A stretch of 5,495 bases of DNA, taken from JANMMJ01 sp964543235. Its GTDB lineage: Bacteria > Pseudomonadota > Alphaproteobacteria > Rhizobiales > Aestuariivirgaceae. Every line of letters starts with the position of its first letter. Position 1 is the first letter of the stretch. Below the pieces are notes generated by a model. That model ran no database searches, had not been told where the DNA came from, and saw only the letters and a list, made by a program, of their open reading frames with translations. The stretch spans positions 1 through 5,495 of the forward strand of contig CAZIXE010000120.1 of assembly GCA_964543235.1 (NCBI GenBank), given 5' to 3'. Of the stretch, positions 1 through 5,373 are shown piece by piece. The position numbers and the translations under genes are program-made.

Positions 1-94
1 ACTGCGGGATAGGGTTCGTCGTTAAGACTTCACAGTTTTGCCGGATTGCGGCCTAGACTGGACCGCAGAACCCGGTGGCGGCGGAGGTGCGGAC

Positions 95-901
95 ATGCTG
101 GTGCGTGGATTTGCCGTGGCAGCGGCCCTCGTCCTTGGCGCGGCAATGCCGACTGCCGCCGGGGCGGCTGTCGCCAGCGACTGCCTCGCCATGGCGCGGG
201 GACCGGCGCAGATCGAGCCGGTGGTGTACGAACCCGCCGTGATCGCCGCGGATGAGGTCCAGGTAACCTATGTCGGGCATTCGACCTTCATCATCGAGAG
301 CCACCAGGGGATTCGCATCGCCACCGACTATGCCGGCTATGCGGGCGGCATCGTTCCCGATGTCGTCACCATGAACCGGGCGCACAGCTCGCATTACACC
401 GATTATCCCGATCCGCAGATCCGCCACGTGCTGCGCGGCTGGAACCCCGAAGGCGGTCCGGCCCATCATGACCTGCTGGTCGGCGATGTGCGCATCCGCA
501 ATGTCACCACCGATATCCGCGGCGGAATGGTGGGGCGGCTGCCGGATGGCAATTCGATCTTCGTGTTCGAAGTGGCCGGCCTGTGCATCGGGCATCTGGG
601 CCATCTCCATCACGAGCTGGGGTCCGGCCATCTCGGACTGATCGGCCGTCTCGACGTGGTGATGGTGCCGGTCGACGGCGGCTATACGATGGCCCAGGTC
701 AACATGATGAATGTGCTGAAGGAGCTCAAGGCGCGGCTGGTGATACCGATGCACTATTTCGGACCGACAACGCTGGCGCGGTTCCTCAACACGGCGCGGA
801 GCGAGGGATTTGCCGTCGAGCGGGTGGCGGAGCCGACCCTCATCCTGTCACAGGACGCGCTGCCGGATGTGCCGACGGTCAGGGTCCTGGCCGGCTACTG
901 A
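95..901 (+). CDS. Secreted MBL-fold (UlaG-like) protein with altered metal site
   Basis: The product is 268 residues. The ATG at 95 is chosen over an upstream in-frame TTG at 38 because GGAGG (83-87) lies 7 nt before it and the protein then opens with a signal peptide (residues 1 to about 27, ending AAGAAVA), so an envelope location is inferred. The fold is recognisable as metallo-beta-lactamase: the first strand plus GHSTF (61-65), the motif-2 loop NRAHSSH (94-100), GHLGHLHH (166-173), VPVDGG (191-196) and IPMHY (217-221). The canonical HxHxDH is changed to R95-x-H97-x-S99-H100, and the usual GD of the later motif reads G169-H170. Several standard zinc ligands are therefore missing while extra histidines are present. 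From memory, this looks like a conserved alphaproteobacterial branch rather than a decayed gene. Substrate and activity are unknown. A weak promoter-like pair, TTCACA (29-34) and TAGACT (54-59), lies upstream with 19-nt spacing. It is probably cotranscribed with the EamA gene 33 nt downstream. Confidence 0.85.
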   Translation: MLVRGFAVAAALVLGAAMPTAAGAAVASDCLAMARGPAQIEPVVYEPAVIAADEVQVTYVGHSTFIIESHQGIRIATDYAGYAGGIVPDVVTMNRAHSSHYTDYPDPQIRHVLRGWNPEGGPAHHDLLVGDVRIRNVTTDIRGGMVGRLPDGNSIFVFEVAGLCIGHLGHLHHELGSGHLGLIGRLDVVMVPVDGGYTMAQVNMMNVLKELKARLVIPMHYFGPTTLARFLNTARSEGFAVERVAEPTLILSQDALPDVPTVRVLAGY

Positions 902-934
902 TTGCATGGAACCGACGGAGAAAGGGGACGCAGC

Positions 935-1369
935 ATGGCTTCCACACTGAACTCATGGCTTCTGTGGGCGGCGCTGTCGGCTGTTTTCGCGGCCCTGACA
1001 GCCGTCTTTGCCAAGGTGGGGGTAGAAAACATCAGCTCGGACTTTGCGACTTTCTACCGGACCGTGGTGGTCGCCGTGGCCCTCGCCGCCCTGCTGGCGG
1101 CGACCGGGCAGTTTGCGCTGCCGGCTCTGGCCTCGCGCCAGACCTATGTGTTCCTCACGCTTTCCGGACTGGCGACCGGCGCGTCCTGGCTGTGTTACTT
1201 CCGCGCCCTGAAGCTCGGCAACGCGGCGCAGGTGGCGCCGGTCGACAAGCTGAGCGTGGTGCTGGTGGCGGTGTTCGCGGCCATGTTTCTGGGCGAGCGG
1301 CTGTCGGGTCTCAACTGGGCCGGGGTCGGCCTGATCGGTGCCGGGGTCATCCTGGTGGCGATGCCCTAA
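935..1369 (+). CDS. Half-length EamA/DMT-superfamily membrane protein
   Basis: The product is 144 residues and almost entirely hydrophobic. About five membrane helices can be drawn (roughly residues 6-28, 42-58, 70-90, 98-119 and 125-142). The stretch with YFRALKLG (88-95), APVDKLS (101-107) and the FLGERLS turn (118-124) is typical of one EamA repeat of the drug/metabolite transporter superfamily. Most family members have two such repeats and ten helices, so this is a single-repeat protein that would need to dimerise to form a transport path. The ends look natural rather than truncated: an AGGGGA ribosome-binding site (923-928) precedes the ATG at 935, and the stop closely follows the last helix. 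Small single-EamA proteins are known as a class. The substrate cannot be read from sequence. It sits in the inner membrane and follows the MBL-fold gene by 33 nt, so the two are probably one transcript. Its stop faces the MaoC gene 19 bp away. Confidence 0.85.
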   Translation: MASTLNSWLLWAALSAVFAALTAVFAKVGVENISSDFATFYRTVVVAVALAALLAATGQFALPALASRQTYVFLTLSGLATGASWLCYFRALKLGNAAQVAPVDKLSVVLVAVFAAMFLGERLSGLNWAGVGLIGAGVILVAMP

Positions 1370-1388
1370 ACGGGCAGGGACGCCAGGA

Positions 1389-1832
1389 CTACATGACGTC
1401 CTCCGGCCTGGCGGGAACCTTCACCAGCGCTTCGCCTTCGAGCACGACGGTGTCGCCCACCTTGCAACGGCAGGCGAGCTTGACGCGGCGGCCCTTCTCG
1501 ATCATTTCGACCACCTCGACGATGGCCTCCACCAGATCGCCGATGCGGACCGGCGCCTTGAAGGTCAGGGTCTGCGACATGTAGATGGCGCCGGGGCCGG
1601 GGAGCCTGGTGCCGATCACGGCCGAAATGAGGCTCGCGGTATAGAGGCCATGGGCGATCCGGCCGCCGAAGGGGGTGCGTGCCGCGAAGTGCTCGGACAG
1701 GTGGATGGGGTTGCGGTCGCCCGACAGCTCGGCGAATCCAACGACGTCGGAGGATTTCACCTCCTTCACATAGCTCTCGGTCATGCCGATGGAGAGATCG
1801 TCATAATAGAGCGTGCGGGTTTCTGGCAGCAT
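1389..1832 (-). CDS. MaoC-family (R)-specific enoyl-CoA hydratase-like protein
   Basis: The product is 147 residues with a single hot-dog domain. The hydratase signature is intact: LSGDRNPIH (36-44), then TPFGGRIAHGL (53-63). D39 and H44 have the spacing of the catalytic Asp/His pair of PhaJ-type hydratases, and the downstream AHG contributes to the overhang fold. Family members add water across trans-2-enoyl-CoA to give (R)-3-hydroxyacyl-CoA, or act on related acyl-CoAs. The exact substrate here is unknown, and no PHA or fatty-acid gene is adjacent. The frame stays open further upstream, but the ATG at 1832 is preferred: GGAGA (complement of 1838-1842) lies 5 nt before it, homology-like sequence begins shortly after, and the upstream part is low-complexity proline/serine. 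The gene is transcribed alone on the minus strand, divergent from the RTX gene and convergent with the EamA gene. Confidence 0.9.
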   Translation of the reverse strand: MLPETRTLYYDDLSIGMTESYVKEVKSSDVVGFAELSGDRNPIHLSEHFAARTPFGGRIAHGLYTASLISAVIGTRLPGPGAIYMSQTLTFKAPVRIGDLVEAIVEVVEMIEKGRRVKLACRCKVGDTVVLEGEALVKVPARPEDVM

Positions 1833-1920
1833 CGAAGTCTCCGGGCCAAAGGCGGCGCGGACTATGCCGCAGACAGGCCAGGTTTGCACAGGGGTCTTTG
1901 GCCGCAAGCCTGACCGGCCC

Positions 1921-1949
1921 TTGCCAGGCGGCATGGCGGCGATCATGAT
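1921..1949 (+). promoter_or_regulatory. Candidate sigma-70 promoter of the RTX gene
   Basis: TTGCCA (1921-1926, five of six matches to TTGACA) is followed after 17 nt by CATGAT (1944-1949, four of six matches to TATAAT). Transcription would start near 1956, about 34 nt before the RTX start codon. The -10 hexamer overlaps a perfect 10-bp palindrome, GATCATGATC (1941-1950), where a repressor could sit. The call rests on motif match and position only. No comparably good promoter was found for the divergent MaoC gene in the same 157-bp gap. Confidence 0.35.
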
Positions 1950-1989
1950 CAGGGGCAGCCGCGGCAGTTCGAAGTGGAGGATCGGGCAA

Positions 1990-2805
1990 ATGGCACTTAC
2001 ACGGATTGACGGCACGGGACTTGGCGACAATCTCTCCGGCACATTTCTCGACGAGCTCATCAACGGGTTCGGCGGCAATGACTCGCTGTCAGGCGGCGAT
2101 GGCAACGACCAGATCCTTGGCGGCAACGGCAACGACACGCTCAACGGCGGCACTGGCAATGACTACATCGTGGGCGGGGCTGGCGGCGACACGATGGACG
2201 GCGGCACCGGTTTCGACACGCTCGATACCTCATTCTACCATGGCGGCTACACGCTCGACATGGTCACAGGCGTGACCAACTTCTTCGACGAATTCGCCTA
2301 TAATTTCGAAAAGGTCAAAACCGGCGACGGCAACGACGCGATCGGCGGCAATGCCGCCAACAACGTCATCATCCTGGGCGCGGGTGCCGATTTTGCCTTT
2401 GGCGGGCCCGGCGCCGACACTTTGCGCGGCAATGCCGGCGCCGACCGGCTGAATGGCGGCTTCGGCATTGACCGGCTGGAGGGCGGGGCCGGACAGGATA
2501 CATTCGTGTTCAACAGCCAGCTCAACGGTTCGCAGAACAGCGATTTCCTGCCGGACTTCGATGCGGCCGCCGATACGATCCGGCTGAGCAGTGCGATTTT
2601 CACATCGCTGGCGGCCGGCGCGCTCGGCGGCGGTGCCTTCCAGGCGGGCACGGGAGCCACGACGGCACAGCACCGGATCATCTACGACAATGAGACAGGC
2701 GACATCTACTATGATGCCGACGGCACGGGGGCGACACAGAAGGTGCTGTTTGCGCGGCTCGCCGCGCAGACGGCGCTGACCGCCGCAGATTTCGAAGTCG
2801 TGTGA
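1990..2805 (+). CDS. RTX calcium-binding protein with type I secretion C-terminus
   Basis: The product is 271 residues, glycine- and aspartate-rich and acidic. The ATG at 1990 has GGAGG (1976-1980) 9 nt upstream. The frame is open further 5', but that stretch is basic and unlike the rest. Two blocks of GGxGxDxxx nonapeptides are visible: six units at residues 26-79 (for example GGNGNDTLN at 44-52) and about seven, some degenerate, at 111-173 (for example GGPGADTLR at 138-146). The last ~85 residues match the serralysin-type (Peptidase_M10_C) tail: DFDAAADTI (189-197), RIIYDNETG (229-237), YYDADGTG (240-247) and a hydrophobic DFEVV end. In this family the repeats fold as calcium beta-rolls outside the cell, after export by an ABC/MFP/TolC type I system guided by the C-terminus. 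There is no N-terminal catalytic domain, so it is a stand-alone RTX protein of unknown role. No secretion genes are in the window, so an exporter elsewhere is inferred. Confidence 0.9.
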   Translation: MALTRIDGTGLGDNLSGTFLDELINGFGGNDSLSGGDGNDQILGGNGNDTLNGGTGNDYIVGGAGGDTMDGGTGFDTLDTSFYHGGYTLDMVTGVTNFFDEFAYNFEKVKTGDGNDAIGGNAANNVIILGAGADFAFGGPGADTLRGNAGADRLNGGFGIDRLEGGAGQDTFVFNSQLNGSQNSDFLPDFDAAADTIRLSSAIFTSLAAGALGGGAFQAGTGATTAQHRIIYDNETGDIYYDADGTGATQKVLFARLAAQTALTAADFEVV

Positions 2806-2817
2806 AGGCGGCTTCGC

Positions 2818-3222
2818 TCAGACCTTGCGGATGTCCTTCCACGGCGCCTCTGCGGAGACATCGACCGCAGTGAAGCCCGTATCGCCCACGGAAGGGCCGA
2901 AGATGGCGACGATGCGCGCCTCGACATCGCCGACATTGAAGGAGGCGTGGACCTCGTCCGGGCGGATGAAGGCGCAGTCCCCGGGGCCCAGCAGCATCTT
3001 CTGCCGGTCGACCCACTGCTCGATCCTGCCCTGGATCACGTAGATCACTTCCTCCTGCTCGGGATGCCTGTGAAAATTGTGGCCCTGGCCCGGGGGAAAA
3101 CGGGCATCGATGATGGTGAGTTGCCTGGCACCCATGGTGGCGGGATCGCACATCATGCGGTTCTCGCCGAAGGGGAAGACGACGGGCGCGGCGTCTTTGA
3201 CAAGACGGAAGGGGTTGGGCAT
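2818..3222 (-). CDS. Single-domain cupin protein
   Basis: The product is 134 residues. The ATG at 3222 is preceded 6 nt upstream by AGGAGA (complement of 3229-3234). Both cupin motifs are clear. Motif 1 is GHNFHRHPEQEEVIYVIQG (47-65), with metal-ligand candidates H51, H53 and E57 or E58. Motif 2 is GDCAFIRPDEVHASFN (81-96), with H92 as the last ligand. The full 3-His/1-Glu set suggests a metal-binding cupin, either a small dioxygenase/isomerase or a ligand-binding protein. Nothing in the sequence chooses between these, and there is no DNA-binding domain or signal peptide, so it is presumably cytosolic. It ends 12 bp from the convergent RTX stop. Upstream, about 160 bp and the paired hairpin element separate it from the C13 gene on the same strand, so an independent transcript is likely. 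Confidence 0.88.
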   Translation of the reverse strand: MPNPFRLVKDAAPVVFPFGENRMMCDPATMGARQLTIIDARFPPGQGHNFHRHPEQEEVIYVIQGRIEQWVDRQKMLLGPGDCAFIRPDEVHASFNVGDVEARIVAIFGPSVGDTGFTAVDVSAEAPWKDIRKV

Positions 3223-3481
3223 GGCGAGTCTCCTCTGGCCCCAAGTCTCGGTGGTCGGCAGCGGCTTGACAAGGGAGAATGCTTTGCCACCACGGACTGC
3301 TTCTGTACGCCGCCGCGCCGCCGAGGCCCTGCAATGTGTACAGTCTAGTGTTGCATGATCTTAGGTGAAACCGCCGCAAACTCTCCATGGCCGCCCCTGA
3401 GGCGGCCATCCAGACTGGATGGCAGGCTCAAGGCCTGCCATGGAGAGACTTGGGGGCGATTCCGCCAAACTTCATTCCGGT
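3223..3481. other. Intergenic region between the C13 and cupin genes
   Basis: This 259-bp gap holds no convincing gene. It contains the paired hairpin element at 3381-3447 and presumably the promoter of the minus-strand cupin gene. I could not find a well-spaced -35/-10 pair on that strand. Short inverted arms CTGTAC (3303-3308) and GTACAG (3338-3343) lie about 80 to 120 bp upstream of the cupin start and could be incidental. Confidence 0.6.
3381..3447. repeat. Paired inverted REP-like hairpin element (BIME-like)
   Basis: This is a 67-bp element built of two 33-nt units in inverted orientation, 3381-3413 and 3415-3447, flanking the single base A3414. Each unit forms a perfect 9-bp hairpin with a 5-nt loop: ATGGCCGCC (3387-3395) with GGCGGCCAT (3401-3409), and ATGGCAGGC (3419-3427) with GCCTGCCAT (3433-3441). 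The flanks CTCTCC (3381-3386) and GGAGAG (3442-3447) pair as an outer stem, so the transcript could fold as a cloverleaf-like four-way junction. When one unit is reverse-complemented the two differ at five positions. Four of those are two compensatory base-pair swaps in the stem and one is a C/T change in the loop. That resembles bacterial REP/BIME intergenic palindromes. It lies 34 nt past the C13 stop, so it may protect or end that mRNA; no T-tract follows. Confidence 0.8.
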
Positions 3482-4966
3482 CTAGTTGGCGGACGAAATC
3501 TCAGCCTGTCCCGTCAGGCTATCGAGCAGCTTGGTGATGTTGGCGCCTGCGGAAATTTGTGGCTCAGAGGCAGCAATACCCTGTTCCTTTTCCCAGGACT
3601 TGATGAGCGCGGCAGCCTTGTGAAACGCCTCGGTGAGAGAACGCGTCTCCTTCAGCGCATGAGCAAAGAGCGCGTCGCCAAAATACGTCCAGTCGCGTCC
3701 GTTTGCGCAGCCGAAGGAAGTCTTCTCCGTATGGGCCGCCGTCATGATCAGCGTGTCCGGACTTGCCAGTTCAGGAACGAAGCTTCCGGAATGGCAGGCC
3801 GAAATGATCAGTACGCGGTTCTTTATCCGTGCATCGTCGAGAGCGGCAGCCAGTCCGTCCGGTGTGATCTGACTGAGCGAAATTCCTGGCAGGCTTACCT
3901 GCAGCTGGCCAATGGCGCCATGTGTCGTGATGAAGAGGACAAGTATGTCCCTTTCCCTGTCCATCTTTCCGGCAACCCCATGAAGCGCGCGTTCGAGGTT
4001 TGTGGCAGTGGCAAGCGGAATCGTGTCGAGGGTCAAGTGGCTGTTGATCATGACCATGGAGCGGCCGGTCGTGCCGAAACGGTCGTCGAATACCGCCCTT
4101 GCGCCGTTCACCTCCTTTTCAAAGACGTCGTGTACCGAGGTTGGAGCAAGGCCGATGAAATACATCTGCGGATGCAGTCCCGCGGATCTCTGGAGTTTTT
4201 GAAGCTGGTACTCCAGCAGGTTCGGCTGATCGTAAAGGGCGGCCTCGAGTCTCGCGGGCGTTATGAATTTCTGCGGCGGCTCCGCGCCGTCCGCAGCACT
4301 ATCGGTTTTGGGCGAGGACAGCGCGTTCCTGGCCCAGACCCAGACATCCTGGCGTTCCCAACTGGTTTTTGGTCCGTAGAAGATTGGCTCGGCAGGCAGG
4401 AGATAAGCTGCGGCAAGGGCTGCCATGACGAAGCGCACGAATGCATGTCTGGGCCGGGGTTCCGCAAGATGCATTCCGGCCCAGCCTATGGAAGCCAGCA
4501 GCCACATCCAGATCACGGCGGATAGATAGAGCCATTGCGCGTAGAGGGAGTCCGGGTCCGCGCCTGTCACTGCGGCGGCCAACACACTTGCAAGTAGCAC
4601 GAACTTTGCCAGCCATGCGAGGCTGGCGATCACACTATAGTCAGCAAAGATGCGCTTCAGTTTTTCAGAAGTGTCGGCCTTGCCGACGAATGCGAAGGAC
4701 AGGCCGAGCAGAAACCAGTAGGCCAGTTCAGATGCGATGCCGTATTCGTTGACGCCGGTCAGTTCGCCTGCGGTCAGTCCGTCGAAGGTCAAGCTCAGAA
4801 CGAGCGAGCCGCATATAAGAGCAGCAAGTACCGGCGCGGCTGGCGCCGGGGCTTTCCTGGGTACGCGTAGGAAAAAGGCCAGCCTCAGTCCGCGTGTAAT
4901 CGAGTCCCGGAGGCCGCTGAAGAACCGGCCGGAACCATTTGGGCTGATGCCACCAATGCTGTCCAC
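3482..4966 (-). CDS. Membrane-anchored C13-family (legumain/GPI8-like) cysteine peptidase
   Basis: The product is 494 residues from a GTG at 4966, which has AAGGAG (complement of 4977-4982) 10 nt upstream. An in-frame TTG at 5008 would add 14 residues but lacks a good ribosome-binding site. Five membrane helices can be drawn at about 43-64, 77-95, 109-134, 141-165 and 176-197. Lysine/arginine-rich segments precede helix 1 and follow helices 2 and 4, while acidic loops lie between 1-2 and 3-4. By the positive-inside rule this places the C-terminal domain in the periplasm. That domain (about 237-460) has the clan CD dyad: a hydrophobic strand then T348-H349-G350, and a second strand then A390-C391-H392-S393-G394-S395-F396. 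The C13 family includes legumain (asparaginyl endopeptidase) and the GPI8 transamidase subunit. The bacterial branch has no substrate I can name. The gene stands alone and diverges from rpmJ. Confidence 0.88.
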   Translation of the reverse strand: MDSIGGISPNGSGRFFSGLRDSITRGLRLAFFLRVPRKAPAPAAPVLAALICGSLVLSLTFDGLTAGELTGVNEYGIASELAYWFLLGLSFAFVGKADTSEKLKRIFADYSVIASLAWLAKFVLLASVLAAAVTGADPDSLYAQWLYLSAVIWMWLLASIGWAGMHLAEPRPRHAFVRFVMAALAAAYLLPAEPIFYGPKTSWERQDVWVWARNALSSPKTDSAADGAEPPQKFITPARLEAALYDQPNLLEYQLQKLQRSAGLHPQMYFIGLAPTSVHDVFEKEVNGARAVFDDRFGTTGRSMVMINSHLTLDTIPLATATNLERALHGVAGKMDRERDILVLFITTHGAIGQLQVSLPGISLSQITPDGLAAALDDARIKNRVLIISACHSGSFVPELASPDTLIMTAAHTEKTSFGCANGRDWTYFGDALFAHALKETRSLTEAFHKAAALIKSWEKEQGIAASEPQISAGANITKLLDSLTGQAEISSAN

Positions 4967-4976
4967 AGAAGCCAGT

Positions 4977-4982
4977 CTCCTT
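4977..4982 (-). promoter_or_regulatory. Ribosome-binding site deciding the C13 start
   Basis: On the minus strand this reads AAGGAG, the best Shine-Dalgarno match near the 5' end of the gene. It lies 10 nt before the GTG at 4966 and would fall inside the coding sequence if the TTG at 5008 were used. It directly abuts a perfect palindrome, ACCCGCGGGT (4983-4992). Confidence 0.5.
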
Positions 4983-5038
4983 ACCCGCGGGTTAATCAAC
5001 CTAGCCAAGATCGCTTAATTTTCAGCTGCAATACTCCA

Positions 5039-5053
5039 TAAAATGCTATTTTA
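5039..5053. promoter_or_regulatory. AT-rich inverted repeat in the divergent C13/rpmJ gap
   Basis: TAAAAT (5039-5044) and ATTTTA (5048-5053) are perfect inverted arms around GCT. They sit in the only clearly AT-rich stretch of the window (about 5015-5054), 73 bp upstream of the C13 GTG. Either arm could serve as a -10 element on the minus strand, or the repeat could be an operator. I found no matching -35, so the role is open. Confidence 0.3.
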
Positions 5054-5118
5054 GGCTGCGCGTGTGCTGCGGGTGGCCGCACTCCGTGGACAGGCGCTTT
5101 CAAGCACCCCGCAACTGG

Positions 5119-5147
5119 TTGACTTCGCCGCCCGCCCCCCCTAAGAG
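5119..5147 (+). promoter_or_regulatory. Candidate housekeeping promoter of rpmJ
   Basis: TTGACT (5119-5124, five of six consensus bases) is followed after exactly 17 nt by TAAGAG (5142-5147), preceded by C. The -10 is weak against the enterobacterial consensus, but alphaproteobacterial vegetative promoters tolerate this and often show a CTA start. Transcription would begin near 5154, leaving a leader of about 60 nt. The call is from motif and spacing only. Confidence 0.5.
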
Positions 5148-5214
5148 AGCCCTCCAATTGGCGGGTCACCCCGGGGCCGACACCCGTGGTTTCGCGCTTC
5201 ATTCCGGTGATGCC

Positions 5215-5340
5215 ATGAAAGTTCGCAATTCGCTCAAGTCGCTGATCAAGCGGCACCGTGACAACCGGCTCGTGCGCCGCAAGGGCCGGGTCTATGTCAT
5301 CAACAAGACCAACCCGCGCTTCAAGGCGCGCCAGGGCTAG
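5215..5340 (+). CDS. rpmJ: 50S ribosomal protein L36, zinc-ligand-free type
   Basis: The product is 41 residues and strongly basic. It begins MKVRNSLKSL, has the central RLVRRKGRVYVINK segment and ends NPRFKARQG, the arrangement of bacterial L36. L36 is the small last-assembled protein of the large ribosomal subunit that binds 23S rRNA. The common form of about 37-38 residues carries a Cys/His zinc ribbon. This one has no cysteine at all and is slightly longer, which is the C-minus type I associate with alphaproteobacteria. The ATG at 5215 is fixed by the conserved N-terminus. The ribosome-binding site is weak (GGTGA, 5206-5210). A good promoter match lies upstream and a hairpin follows the stop by 2 nt, so it appears to be a single-gene transcript outside the large ribosomal operons. 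Confidence 0.96.
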   Translation: MKVRNSLKSLIKRHRDNRLVRRKGRVYVINKTNPRFKARQG

Positions 5341-5342
5341 GA

Positions 5343-5373
5343 CGCCAGCCGTTCCGCGCAAGCGGGACTGGCG
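5343..5373 (+). terminator. Hairpin just after rpmJ, possible terminator
   Basis: CGCCAG (5343-5348) pairs with CTGGCG (5368-5373), and TTCCGC (5352-5357) pairs with GCGGGA (5362-5367) with one G-U wobble. The fold has a 3-nt bulge (CCG) and a GCAA tetraloop of the stable GNRA class. It starts 2 nt after the rpmJ stop. The downstream sequence (CGAATTCCTTAC) has only scattered T residues, so it is at best a weak intrinsic terminator, or a 3'-end stabilising stem. Confidence 0.45.

Noticed and set aside
53..754. Long open frame on the minus strand opposite the MBL-fold gene
   Set aside because: Its product is rich in H, R, D and A with no recognisable fold, and it lies wholly antisense to a gene with clear motifs and a signal peptide. 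Long antisense frames are expected at this GC content.
583..1584. Plus-strand 333-codon frame overlapping the MBL-fold, EamA and MaoC genes
   Set aside because: It is out of frame with three convincing genes and is a GC-driven shadow with glycine/arginine-rich composition.
2802..2817. Small hairpin GTGAAG-GCGG-CTTCGC at the RTX/cupin convergence, as a bidirectional terminator
   Set aside because: The stem is only 6 bp with a G-U wobble that becomes a mismatch on the other strand, and there is no T-tract.
3266..3271. Perfect TTGACA on the plus strand in the cupin upstream gap
   Set aside because: No -10-like hexamer occurs at 16-18 nt spacing, and no plus-strand gene follows that it could serve.
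3419..4525. Plus-strand open frame of 368 codons opposite the C13 gene
   Set aside because: The C13 reading on the other strand has membrane helices and the catalytic motifs. The plus-strand product has no hydrophobic pattern or family match I recognise and begins inside the hairpin element.
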